Assembly (NCBI GenBank): GCA_006176705.1
Contig: QRFJ01000057.1
Location: 3,030,178 to 3,094,177 of the forward strand
Source: Cocos nucifera
Lineage: Eukaryota > Streptophyta > Magnoliopsida > Arecales > Arecaceae
DNA length: 64,000 nt
Reading direction: 5' to 3'
The notes beneath the pieces were generated by a model that did no database searches, was not told where the DNA came from, and saw only the letters and a program-made list of their open reading frames with translations. The first letter of the stretch is position 1, and every line of letters starts with the position of its first letter. Shown piece by piece: positions 1 through 11,110 of this stretch. Position numbers and translations under genes: made by a program.

Positions 1-1051
1 CTATATGGATAATTGCACCCATGGTTTGCCGTACCGTCTCATACTGTCCTGTATGGGATATACTGTATCATACTGGTAATGCTATCTTATACTGTACCGA
101 CATTTAGTTATTGTCTCGTACCATACCAAATTGTGTACTGATATTGTAATAGGATGGTACAGATACATAGTTTAGTACTGGGACAGCGAACCTTGATCGT
201 ACCTGTACATTTTTTCGGTCTATTCTACCCCTATAATGATTTTATAGGGTTTAAAAAAAAAGGATGCCCTGTAACCCAACTTCCGCCCCCTACATTTTAG
301 CCTACTAAATTGTTGTCATGTAATTAAGAAACATGAAGCATATTTAAGAATTACTAGGAATATAGTTTCAGAACAGAGATGACCTTGATATAGGGCTCAT
401 AAAGGTTTGTTTTCTGATGGCAAGATATGCTATATTTTGACATGATCTATTGGTAGCTGTTACATTTATTGCACGATTCTTTTTTTTTGTCCTATGAATA
501 CAATTAACGAGACAATAAAATTGAAGAAATTCCACCTGCTCACCCTATACCAATGCTTGACACCAGATGTAACAGCGTCAAAGAACCATGGAAGGTAAAA
601 GAATAGCAGATATATTAGCAAGGGAAAGAGATTCTTTTCTTTAAGATAACTTACTAATGCGGATATGATTGTATTTTGTTTCCTGTTCATCTGAGTAAGC
701 CACCCATCGCAAAGTACTTCTTTGCAAATGTACTGTGTTTTCGCATTTTATCTGCAAATGTGGATAACTTTTTTTTAAAAAAACTTTTTTTCTATTTTTT
801 TATAAATGTTTTGACCTGTGCAACTGATAAGTTTGCTGAAAAGCTGATTCTTATATTTCCAAACTTAAATTCTGTGGATAAATAGATGCAAATCTGGTGC
901 AATAATAGCATGATCTTGTTGTTGAGTTCGACCTTTTCCCTTAATTTCTAAATATTATATATTTTGGTACCCTATCCTTTACCATGAACATCTTACTGCT
1001 TATCACCCCCACCCCCAGCCCCACCCTTACTAAATTGCCATCCTTTGCCAG
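1..1051 (+). other. Probable intron upstream of the FAM135-like last exon
   Basis: No convincing coding sequence is seen. The stretch ends in a pyrimidine-rich tract and a clear acceptor (cctttgccag) just before the exon at 1052, so it is read as the 3' part of an intron whose donor lies outside the window. Bases 1-200 are rich in GTAC/GGTAC words (ccgtaccgtc, tgtaccgaca, gtaccatacc). Similar words recur at about 17110-17180, which suggests an old dispersed repeat. Short open frames at 466-690 and 676-885 are low-complexity and lack support. Confidence 0.5.
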
Positions 1052-1342
1052 GATGGTTATGTTCCTCATCATTCAGCCAGAATCGAGCAATGCCAAGCAT
1101 CATCTTGGGATCACTCAAAGAAGGCACAAGTCTTCATGGAAATGTTAAACAACTGCTTGGATCAGATTCATGCTCCCTCATCTGAAAGGCGCGCATTTAT
1201 GCGCTGTGATGTGAACTTTGACCTATCTACTCAGCGGAGAAACTTGAATACCATCATCGGCCGAGCAGCACACATTGAGTTTCTGGAGACCGACACATTT
1301 GCAAGATTCATAATGTGGTCCTATCCGGAACCCTTCCTTTGA
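1052..1342 (+). CDS. Last exon of a FAM135-type putative serine esterase (DUF676), partial
   Basis: This open exon of 97 codons ends in TGA at 1340-1342 and begins after the acceptor at 1050-1051. The peptide starts DGYVPHHSARIE, carries MLNNCLDQI and RCDVNFD, and ends with NTIIGRAAHIEFLE and a short tail. From memory of the family, this order matches the extreme C-terminus of FAM135/DUF676 alpha/beta-hydrolases, including the plant putative serine esterases. In those proteins the block QDxYVPYHSARIE precedes a conserved IGRAAHI block. The histidine of HSARIE lies in the expected region for the catalytic His; that assignment is family knowledge, not shown here. The Tyr usually before HSARIE is His. 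The rest of the gene is upstream of base 1. The open frame, good acceptor and lack of damage suggest a live gene. Substrate is unknown. Confidence 0.78.
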   Translation, partial: DGYVPHHSARIEQCQASSWDHSKKAQVFMEMLNNCLDQIHAPSSERRAFMRCDVNFDLSTQRRNLNTIIGRAAHIEFLETDTFARFIMWSYPEPFL

Positions 1343-2705
1343 CTGTTACCCAAATTTTTAACAGGTTGAAGCTTTCCGTCTTCTGCCTGCAGCACCATTT
1401 CCATATTAACATCAGGAGTAATCCTTTACTTGCTGAGAATGTGGAGCAACAAATTCCTTAGCTATTTGCTAGGAGATGGGGTTACCTGATGCTGGAATTC
1501 AAATATTCGTGGAAATGTGTTGTAAATTTTGCAGTTGGGAAGCTTTGAACACGCAGATCTGTAATCATTTATTAGTTTTAAAAAATATAATTATATTATT
1601 TGTATTCATGATTTAAATCTTTTCCATGAATATGTTCACATCTAAGGTTAGGGCATTTAAAGTCTAAGAATGTCATATATGCTTTGCAGAATAACGAGCT
1701 AATGCCAGAATCGGCATTTCATCTTTTTCCCGATATCCTTTGGTCATTTGTATTACATGTATTGCAGCATCATGCTTGAAAGAGAATATTATTTTATAAA
1801 ATTTTATCCATTTACTGCCCTTTTTTTTTTTTTTTTTTTTGCTGTTTAATTGAATTCTACAGCTATTCAATGATCTCACTGCTGGTTTTGTACCTGATGT
1901 TGCCTTAGGACCTTTTTTTTTCCTTAAATCAACCTGCTAGGAAAAAGAATTTTTATTAACCGTGTCAGCAAGGGGACAAAAAAAAAAAAAAAAAAAAAAC
2001 TAAACTATTCTATTCCATGAAGCTGTTAACCTTGATATTTCGTGTTTAAATGAGTTACGCCTCTAATTTTAATTTCTATCTTATCGGTTCTGCTGTTCAT
2101 TTCCTGCAACCTTTCCTTTTTTAGCTTGCAGAATTCGGGTATGCTCACATAATCCTGTGCCAGAATTTACCTCAAAAATTTCGTGCTTCATAACAGGAGA
2201 GTACAGAATTTCAGCAGCTCTTGGTTTATGCTTGAAAGATTTTTTTTTTTTCTTTCTTTTTTTAAAAATTATCTTAAAATTGAGAGATGATATCCGGATT
2301 CTGATTTACCAAACCCAAAACTGGGCTTAGGTGTGGTTGTTTGAAGGGTAGTTCTTTCTACACCATTCGTGGCATAAAAATTCAGACGTGGAGTTTCTTT
2401 CTTCCAGTTGGTGTCATCATTTTCTGTAGAATGCATTAATTTCAGCCTTTTCAAATATATGAAAAGATTTTTTTGCTCCCGTTGCTCCACAAAGAAAAGA
2501 GACCAAAATCTTGATGAATTTTGTTCGTTCTCTCTCCCAGAAAGTCTTTTTGTTTTTCCTTCACTCCGACGATCAGCGATTTTAGGTTTTGGATTTTCGG
2601 AGAAGCGGAGCTTCTCGACCTATCGGAGCGATTTCGATTTTGGATTCTATTAACTTCAGGACTTCAGGGAGCAAATCGATACCGCGGTCAGTGTTTTATT
2701 CATAA
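1343..2705. other. 3' flank and intergenic DNA
   Basis: This stretch follows the FAM135-like stop codon and probably begins with its 3' UTR. It holds homopolymer runs (T tract at about 1820-1840, A tract at about 1979-1999) and no gene that can be supported. Short open frames at 2269-2653 are not conserved-looking. The last few hundred bases may be the leader or promoter of the Ulp1-like gene starting near 2706. Confidence 0.4.
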
Positions 2706-2862
2706 ATGGCCCCGGCCCCTAAAAAGTTCGTATTTAGAAGCCATCGAGGAGAAGGCAAAGAAGAAGAGGAAATGATCTTAGGGAGTACAACAATGATTGT
2801 TTACAAGGGAGAGGATGCTTCTACAACCTCCGAGAGATATAAAATAGAGGAAAGAGGAGAAG
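2706..2862 (+). pseudogene. Candidate first exon of the Ulp1-like gene
   Basis: ATG at 2706 opens a lysine/glutamate-rich N-terminus (MAPAPKKFVF, then GEGKEEEE) that runs to a good donor (gag|gtaaac) at 2862/2863. The exon is 157 bases, so it leaves one base of a codon. The acceptor tttcctgtag|tgtc at 5397/5398 supplies two bases and rejoins exactly the frame that is open from 5400. This phase match is the main support. The exon itself has no recognisable domain, and the link to the downstream exons is inference. Confidence 0.45.
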
Positions 2863-2959
2863 GTAAACTCTTTTTAAGTATAATTTTGCTATCCTGTCAA
2901 GGTCTAGGGTATCCATTAAATCTGACTTATATACTAAAAAGAATGATAAAAATTTTACT

Positions 2960-5345
2960 TAGGACGTATTTTACCTACAGGATGTCATAATACTAATCCT
3001 TAATGTCATAATTTTGATCTAAAATGTTATAATATCGGCAAAACTATCTTCGGATTGTGTTTTACCAATGAGATGGCATAATATTAACATAGAATATCAT
3101 AAATTTGAACCAGGATGTCATAAAAAATTTAAAAATTATACTTGAAAGGTATTTTATCTACAAGTTATCATAATATTAATCTACAATGTATAATTTTTAT
3201 CTACGATATCATAATATTATTAAAAGTACATTCGGAAGGCATTTTACTAATATGATGCTATCATTTTAACCTAAATGTCATAATTTTGATAAAGAATGTC
3301 ATAATTCTGCGTTCGAAAATATTTTAGTGTAAGAATGTTATAATTTTGATCCTTAATGTCATAATTTTGATCCTTAATGTCATAATTTTGGCATAAAATA
3401 TCATAATTCTGTGTTCAGGGATATTTTTGTTCTGGGATATCATAATTTTGATCCTTAATATCATAATTCTGCGTTAGATGATGTTTCAGTATCAGGATAT
3501 CATAATTTTGATCCTTAATATCATAATTTTGATCATTAATGTCATCAATTTGACATAAATTATTATAATTCTACGCTCAGAGATCGTTCTATTCCGAAAT
3601 ATCATAATTTTGATCGTTAATATTATAATTTTGACACAGAATATCATAATTATGCATTCGAAAATATTTCTGTTTCAGAATGTCATAACTTTGACACTTA
3701 ATGTCATAATTTTGATCCTTAATATCATAATTCTGCGTTAGATGTTTCAGTGCCAAAATGTCATAATTTTAACCCTTAATATCATAAATTTGACATAAGT
3801 TGTCATAATTCTGCGTTCGAAAATCGTTCGATTCTGGGATGTCATAATTTTGATCCTTAATATCATAATTTTGGCACAGGATATCATAATTCTATGTTCG
3901 AGGATATTTCTGTTCCGAGATGTCATAATTTTAATCCTTAATGTCATAATTTTGATCTACAATATCATAATTCTATGTTAGGAGATGTTTCAGTACCATG
4001 ATGTCATAATTTTGATCATAAATGTCATAATTTTGATCCTTAATATCATTAATTTGATATAGGTTATCATAATTCTACGCTCGGAGATCGTTCTATTCTG
4101 GAATATCTTAATTTTGATCGTTAATTTCATAATTTTGATATAAGATGTCATAATTATATGTTCAGAGATATTTCTATTTTAAAATATCATAATTTTGATA
4201 CTTAATGTCATAATTTTGATCCTTAATGTTATAATTTTACGTTAGAAGATGTTTCAGTGCCAAGATGTCATAATTTTGATCTTATGTTATAATTTTGACC
4301 CTTAAGATCATAAATTTAACACAGGTTGTCATAATTCTACATTCAAAAATCATTCGATTCTGGGATGTCATAATTATGACCCTTAATGTCATAATTTTTA
4401 TTCTTAATATTATAATTTTGTATTCGAAGATGTTTTATTGCCAGGATGTTATAATTATGACCACAATATCATAATAATATCAAAATTATGACATTCTGGA
4501 ATAGAAACATCGTTGAACGTAGAATTATGATATTAAGGATAAAAATTATGGTATTAAGGGTCAAAATTATGACTTTCCATAACAGAATAATCTCCGAATA
4601 CAGAATTATGATATTAAGGCTCAAAATTATGATAATAAGAATCAAAATTATGATATTTTAGAATAAAAACATCTTCGAACATAAAATTATGATATTAAGG
4701 ATCAAAATTATGATATTAAGGATTAAAATTATGATATTCTTGAATAGAAACATCTTCGAACGTAGAGGTTTTAGGTTAAGAGTCAAAATTATGATTTTAA
4801 TGATCAAAATTATAACATTAATGATTAAAATTATGACATCCCAGAATAGAAACATTCTGAACGCAAAATTATTACATCCCGTTTTAAAATTATGATATTA
4901 AAGATCAGAATTATGATATTAAGGATCAAAATTATGACATCCTTGAATAGAAATATCTCCGAACGCAGAATTATTATATCCTATTTTAAATTTTGACATT
5001 ATAGGTCAAAATTATGACTTTCTGTATGTAAAATTTTTTCGGATGAAAGTTTTAGATATTATTATAATAGCGTATTCAAAATTATGATATTTCAGATTAA
5101 AATTATGATATCATATAGTCAAAATACTTTTTGAATATAATTTTTGATATTATTATAACATTCTATTTCAAAGTTATGATATCAGTAGTAAAATTACCTC
5201 CTAAATATATTTTTTGATATTATTATGATATTCTATATGAAATTTATAATATTTTTACTTAAATCATGTCATCGTGTTGACCAAAATAACTCCGCAAGAC
5301 ATTCTTTAGAAAAGATTATGACATCCTATTCCAGGATTATGACCT
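2960..5345. repeat. AT-rich foldback repeat block 1
   Basis: The block is built from a module of about 20 bases (core TCATAATTTTGATCCTTAA) repeated dozens of times, alternating with a longer spacer (core CTGCGTTCGAAGATGTTTC). From about 2970 to 4470 the modules read in one direction. After a switch near 4460-4490 (atatcataataatatcaaaa) they read as the reverse complement to about 5000 and then decay to 5345. The arms are thus head-to-head and could form a long hairpin. Outer ends carry a different, more diverged sub-repeat. The block lies between the exon ending at 2862 and the one starting at 5398, so it would be intronic. Short open frames in it are translations of the repeat. Confidence 0.85.
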
Positions 5346-5397
5346 TCTATTTATTACTTTGAGATCCAGTTGTTGACAATCCGATTCTTTCCTGTAG

Positions 5398-6104
5398 TGT
5401 CAAGTCAACTTTCTCCCTGGGTATTTCAACGAATGACTCCAATTTTTAAGAACTCATATAAACCTGAAGTTTATGTTCAAAATGTTCATAATATCGGCTT
5501 TTTTCCTGTGCACATAGAGCTCATCAAGAAGACTCCATTCGGCGCCTTTGTTGACATGAAGCCCTTTATGGTAGATGGGGCACTTCTCTCGGACATCATA
5601 AAATATCACATTGGAGGAGATCAATTCATTATTGTAGAAAAGGTAATAACATTCAGTGCGGAGAAAGTGGCACTAATTGTCGGTCTTCCATGTCACGGGA
5701 TGAAAGTCTCAGTCGTCGAAACACCAAAGAAGAAAGGAAGGCTGTTCCATAGATTTGGGAAGAGTTTGAAGCTCCAATATAAATGGTTGGATTCTTTAAT
5801 TGGTCAGCTAAAATCATCGAAAAAAGAGGATATTGAGGATACCGTCAGGCTTTAGACAGTCTACATGTTTGCGCTTTTCTTGGCTCCAAAGTCAAACTAG
5901 ACTTGTTCAAGAGATGTAATCCCACTTTTAGATGACTTGTCTCAATTAGGATCTTTTGCATGGGCCGTTTTCATCAAGAACTTAGTGGTTAAGGTCCTCC
6001 TAGAGGTTGCTGACTACCTGAGGTTAGGGGAGCCACGCAAAGCAAAGAGAGTTGATAAGGGAAGGAGGCAGCCCACTCTCCTTGAGTGTTCGACAGTCCT
6101 CATG
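5398..6104 (+). pseudogene. Ulp1-like gene, DUF1985-like region (decayed exon)
   Basis: The frame is open from the acceptor at 5397 to a TAG at 5853. It continues in the same frame past a second TAG (5898-5900) to a donor (catg|gtaaag) at 6104/6105. Visible blocks include VDGALLSDIIKYHIGG, EKVALIVGLPCHGM and, after the stops, DDLSQLGSFAWAVFIKNLV. The pattern (target region, GLP motif, then a WA.. block before an intron) resembles the DUF1985 region of plant transposon-associated Ulp1-like proteins. I recognise this by pattern only. Two in-frame nonsense codons make it a likely pseudogene, unless another intron removes them. Confidence 0.55.
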
Positions 6105-6191
6105 GTAAAGTTAAATCATATTATTTTGAGAGTGCAGTCTTTTTTTTTTAAACTCTTCTATAGTCTGATTTGACCAAATGCTTATGTGCAG

Positions 6192-6324
6192 GTATGGTTC
6201 ATGGAGCATACAAATATCGGATCTCCATATGACCCTTCAATATTTTTAAGGCTGTTGAGGTGGCGTGACACTAGAAAAATGAGCCATGATAAAAAAAAAA
6301 TTTGATAATATCCATCCCCACGAG
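6192..6324 (+). pseudogene. Ulp1-like gene, short middle exon
   Basis: The exon follows a good acceptor (ttatgtgcag) and reads VWFMEHTNIG, then FLRLLRWRD, in phase 0 with the previous exon. Words of the type W.yEH.pnIG...prmLRW are usual in plant DUF1985/Ulp1-like proteins. A run of ten A residues near 6292 breaks the frame just before the apparent donor (cgag|gtaaac) at 6324/6325. The exon is probably real in ancestry and inactive now. Confidence 0.5.
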
Positions 6325-6339
6325 GTAAACTGACAATAA

Positions 6340-7175
6340 GTTATCGTAGAATGTCATAATTTTAACACTTAAGATTTAAATTAGGATTTTGTCATAATTT
6401 TGATACAGGATGTCATAATTTCGTATTTGGGGATGTTTCTATTTCTGAATATCATAATTTTGATTCTTAATGTCATAATTCTACGTTCGAAGATCTTTCT
6501 ATTTCAGGATATCATAATTTTGATCCTTAATATCATAATTCTATGTTCGAAGATATTTTCATTTTAGGATGTCAGAATTCAAATCCTTAATATCATAAAT
6601 TTAATTTTTAATGTCATAATTCTATGTTCGAAGATATTTCTATTATAAGATGTCATAATTTTGACCTACAATATCATAATAATGTCAAAATTATGATATT
6701 CTGAAATAGAAAGATCACCGAATGTAGAATTATGACATTAAAGATCAAAATTATTTTATTAAGGATCAAAATTATGACATCCTAGAATGAAAATATTTTA
6801 GAACGTAGAATTATGATATTCTTTGTTAAAATTATGACATTAAGGATCAAAATTATGCCATCTAGGAATAGAAACATCTCCGAACGTAGAATTATGACAT
6901 TCTGTATCAAAATTATGATATTAAGGATCAAAATTATGACATTAAGAATCAAAATTATGACATCCAATAGTAAAATATCTTTTAGAATATTTTTTTTAAT
7001 ATTAGTATGACATTCTATGTTAAAATAATGATATTTTAAGTGAAATTATTACATCATATTGTCAAAACACCTCCAAAAGATTTTCTTATGATATTTTAGG
7101 TGAGATTATCATATTTTAGGCAAAACACATCCGGAATACATTTTAAAAAATTATGACATATTCTGATTTTCGCTT
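6340..7175. repeat. AT-rich foldback repeat block 2
   Basis: The modules are the same as at 2960-5345. They read forward from about 6345 to 6670, then switch at about 6665-6690 through nearly the same centre (aatatcataataatgtcaaaa) and read reversed to about 6970. The outer right part shows the same diverged terminal sub-repeat as block 1, with a caaaacacctcc-like word. The block fits between a donor at 6324/6325 and an acceptor (tatattatcag) at 7190, so it too would be intronic. Confidence 0.85.
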
Positions 7176-7190
7176 CTTTTATATTATCAG

Positions 7191-8378
7191 ATCGAAGATG
7201 TTATTCAACCTGTCCCGTAGGAGTACTGGTTTCTCAGTTCTGTTGAAGAAAAGAAAAATAACACTCATAGTACTGATGAAGAAAAATTGAAAGAGCCTAT
7301 TCCGGTTGGCTGTGCCATGTGTGCACGGCTAAGAATTAAAATTGAGAAGCTTAGAAAAAAAATCCTTATTCATGAAAAGCTACTGAATTTCTTGATCAGA
7401 AAGGAGATCAAGGATAAAAAATAAGAGGAGGAAGAAGAAACTGAGGTTGAAGGAGAGGAAGATGATGAAGAATATGATGACGAAAAGGAACAGAATGAGG
7501 AGGAAAGGAAAAATTTCAGAAAGAGGAAGGAGGAAGAGGAGGAGAAGAAGAGGAAGAAAGAGGTAGAAGAAAGAAAAAAAATGGAGGACAAGAAGAAGAA
7601 TGAAGAGGAAGAAAGAAAAATGATGAAGGAGAATAAGAAGAAACATGAGAAGAAGACAAAAAAGGAGGAAAAGAAGAAGAAGAAGGGAGGAGGAAGAAGG
7701 AAAAATGAAGGAGGAAAAGGAGGAGGAGGAGGATAAGGAGGGAAGGAGGATGATAGAAAGGAAAGAAGAAGAAAAAAATATGAAAGAGGAGAGGGAGGAG
7801 GGGAGGCTGGAAGAAAGAAAAAGGTGAGGAGGAGAAAAGGAAGGAAAAAGGGAAGGAGGATGAAGGGAGAAGAAAGAAAGAAAGGGGAGGAGGAGGAGGA
7901 AAAGGAGAGAAAGGAAGGGAAAGAAAAAGGAAGGAGGAGAGAGAGAAGAGGAGAAAGAGGATGAAAGAAAAAAGGAGGAGAAAGAAAAAGGAAGGAGGAG
8001 GAGAAGAAGGTAATGGAGAAGAAGAAGAGGGAGGAGAAAGAAAGAAAAAGGGAGAAGGAGAAGAATGTGGAGGCAGAGAAGAAAAAGAAAACTGAGGTTG
8101 GGGATAAGCTAAAGATACTGACATATTCACTCGAGAGGAGGGTGAAAAAAGAACACCGGGTGCGCAAAGCCTTCCATCTGATAGAAAATTCAAATTATGA
8201 AACCTGCCTGTCAACAAAAAAGACTAAGATAGTCCCCAAATTCAAAGAAGTACCACTTCTGGACCTCTCAAATATATCAAGCAAACAACGAAATGAAGAA
8301 CATGTAGACATATATTCTATTTTCATCAATATTATGAGATCTTCATACAGCGTTAAATTTTTTAACCTGATTTTTTAA
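7191..8378 (+). pseudogene. Ulp1-like gene, acidic/basic coiled-coil-rich exon
   Basis: After the acceptor at 7190 the frame reads a linker with CAMCARLRIKIEKLRKKI, a likely coiled coil. It then runs into about 200 codons made almost only of Glu, Lys, Arg and Gly (7400-8100), and finally into a more ordinary sequence (LKILTYSLERRVKKEHRVRK ... VPLLDL). Stops at about 7218 and 7421 and frame changes inside the purine tract show decay. Long charged linkers before the C48 peptidase domain are common in such genes. Large open frames on the opposite strand (7370-8217, Ser/Phe/Leu-rich) are shadows of the purine tract. Confidence 0.45.
7415..8095 (+). repeat. Purine-only GAA/GGA tract
   Basis: Nearly 700 bases contain almost no pyrimidine on the plus strand. 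The tract is an irregular mix of GAA, GGA, AAG and GAAAGAAA. It codes for Glu/Lys/Arg in the gene frame, but frame slips suggest expansion by slippage. Such tracts can form triplex (H-DNA) structures; that is general knowledge, not shown here. Confidence 0.8.
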
Positions 8379-8765
8379 CATGGGGATTCATTAAGCATTC
8401 ATGAAAATATTAAGGCAAAGGCCTATTGTCTGAGGAGGAGGATGCCAGCATTGAAATATTCTTGACTGAAAGAATTATTTCGTAAGTGATTTATGACATC
8501 CGTGACATCCTGTATATGGTAGTATCTACTATTGATTTATGATATTCTTGTATTTTTCATTACAATGAGGTTGTTTTCAATAATGCTGAAGGAGCAGCAT
8601 CACAAGATCCAATATTTACGACCTCCTATTTGCGAGGATGATAATTGATGATGTAAGGATTTAACTCTTTTTAGATCTCAATTTTCATTATTTGTCATAG
8701 ACATCATGTGTATTAATATGGCTTCTACTTTTTTTGCATCATAACATAATACTTTGCATGAACAG

Positions 8766-9295
8766 ATAATTGATGCTGGGCAGAACTTTCTTCGCAAAAC
8801 ATAGAGTGAATGACCAAATTTGTACCACAAATGCATCGTTGCCCTCGTAATGATGGCATGTGCATTCAATCGATAGCAACACATCATGAGCTAGCTGGCA
8901 CGGTGGGAGATTTCATTTTTAGTGGAGTTAGTGATGATGAAAAGAATGAATTTAGGCTCTTTTTCAGCATCATCAACACAAAAAACGTCCACTGGCACTT
9001 GGTGGTTATGGTTATGGTCCAGAAAAAAATTATTCACCTAAACTCCATCAAGCACAGTGCTAAATATAAGGCTAATGTCAGGAAGTAGCATAAGATCGTA
9101 GGAGCCATATTCCACATATATTGTGACAATGCAGAAGTGAGTGAATAAAATATGAAAGAAGATGAAGACTGCCCTTCCCAGCCTTCGGGATCTCTAGATT
9201 GTGATTTGTACTGCTTGAAGTATATCGACTTTTTTGTTCACAAGGATAGATTAGATAAATGGGACTTCACACAAGCTGACATCAATTAATACTGG
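8766..9295 (+). pseudogene. Ulp1/C48 cysteine peptidase-like domain (decayed)
   Basis: The region starts after an acceptor at 8765 (tgaacag). It contains FSIINTKNVHWHLVVM, with the expected catalytic His at codon 8990-8992, and then a beta-strand word IHLNSIK. In that word the position normally held by catalytic Asp (usually LDS) is Asn, codon 9041-9043. Further on, in the same frame, lie PSQPSGSLDC and DLYCLKYIDFF. The oxyanion-hole Gln is at 9179-9181 and the nucleophile Cys at 9200-9202, and Asp follows the Cys where Gly is usual. The frame carries TAG at 9086-9088 and at least one more stop before the Cys. Fold and motif order identify a ULP-like desumoylating-peptidase relative carried by plant transposons. 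This copy is very likely dead. Confidence 0.68.
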
Positions 9296-9599
9296 CAGAA
9301 ACTTGCTGTGAAAATAATAAAGGAAGGGCTCGAAAAGAGAGTCACTATTGTCGTCGGCAAAGTTGGAGCCATTTGATAGAAAGAATTTTTTGTATGACAT
9401 TGAATTTATCATTTTACGAGAGTCAATTCTTTGTAAGAGAGTGAATTTTTTGTATGACATTGAATACAGGATGTCAAATTGTATAGTTATGAAAAAAGCA
9501 AAATCCACTTTAAAATATATTTTTTTTAACATTCTATGTTTGATCATTTTTTGTTAAAACTGAATACAGATAATCAGAGTGTTATTTATTGTCTTGACC

Positions 9600-11110
9600 A
9601 AAGAATGTTAATATTTCAAAATAGGTTATCAAAATTATGATATTAATCATCAAAATTTAAAAACTTAATATCAAAATTATCCCTTAATAATTTTGATTCT
9701 TAATATTATAATTCTACATTTGGAGAATGTTCTGTTACGGAACGTCATAATTTTGATCCTTAATGTCATAATTTTGACTCTTAATATCATAATTCTGCAT
9801 TCGAAGATATTTCTGTTTTAGGATGTCATAATTTTAATTCTTAAAATCATAATTTTAAGTTTTAATATCATAATTCTATGTTCGGAGATATTTCTGTTCT
9901 AGGATGTCATCATTTTGATCCTTAATATTATAATTTTAAGTCTTAATTTCATAATTCTACATTCGGAGATGTTTCTATTTTAGGATATTATAATTTTGAT
10001 CCTTAATGTCATAATTTTGATCCTTAGTGTCATAATTCTGTATTCGATAATATTTCTATTTCAGAATGTAATAATTTCGATCCTTAATATTATAATTTTG
10101 AGCCTTAATGTCATAATTCTGCTTTCAAAGATATTTTTTTTTTAGGATGTCATAATTTTGACGTTATTATGACATTGTAAGTCAAAATTATGACATTAAA
10201 GATCGAAATTATGACATTAAGGATTATATTTTGACGTTATTATATCATATTTTGATGCTTAAAGTCATAATTTTGATCCTTAACCTTAAAACTCTGCGTT
10301 CGAGGATATTTCTATTTCAGGATGTTATAATTTTGATCTTTAATATCATAATTCTGCATTTAGAGATATTTCTGTTTCAGGATGTCATAATTTTGCCCCT
10401 TAATATCATAATTTTGATCTTTAATGTCATAATTCTACGTTCAGAGATCTTTCTATTCCAGGATGTCATAATTTTGATCCTTAATGTCATAATTTTAATC
10501 TTTAATGTCATAATTCGACATTCGACGATTTTTCTGTTCCAGAATATCATAATTTTGACCCTTAATATCATAATTCTGACTTTGGGGTGTTTTCGTTACA
10601 GGATGTCATAATTTGGATCCTTAATGTTATAATTTTGATACTTAATATCATAATTCTGCATCCGAGAATATTTACTATGTCGGATGTTATAATTTTGATC
10701 CTTAATGTCATAATATAGACTCTTAATATCATAATTTTGACACATGATGTCATAATTCTGTGTTCTGAAATGTTTCTATTCCTGGATGTTATAATTTTGA
10801 TTATTAATATCATAATTCTGCGTTTGGCTTTGTTTCTATTTCAGGATATCATAATTTTGACCGTTAATCTCATAATTTTATTTTCATTGCAGAATATTAT
10901 AATTTTAACCTATAATATCATAATAATGATAAAATTATGATATCCTACAATAAAAATATCAAGTAACGCATAATGATCCCCAATGTCATAATTTTGGAAG
11001 GCATTTTACCAACTAGATGTCTTAATTTTGATCTCTGAACTCATAATAACATGCAATATTTTGGACCTTATACGTCATTATGACATATCAAAAACTATTT
11101 TGGATAGAAA
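9600..11110. repeat. AT-rich foldback repeat block 3
   Basis: The modules are the same as in blocks 1 and 2. Forward modules run from about 9690 to 10160, with a small switch near 10150-10190 and a short reversed piece to about 10235. Forward modules then resume to about 10910, where the shared centre (aatatcataataatgataaaa) recurs and a short, decayed reversed arm follows. The structure is less symmetrical than the other two, as if the right arm were deleted or a second copy had landed in the left arm. It lies downstream of the peptidase remnant. Confidence 0.82.

Noticed and set aside
2408..2775. Overlapping plus frames of 81 and 84 codons upstream of the Ulp1-like gene
   Set aside because: Both read the same Phe/Ser-rich DNA in different frames, with no domain. 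The ATG at 2706 with its phase-matched donor is a better start.
7370..8217. Open frames of 265 and 233 codons on the minus strand, rich in Ser, Phe, Leu and Pro
   Set aside because: They are the complement of a purine-only tract that belongs to a plus-strand gene. There is no domain, and composition fully explains the lack of stops.
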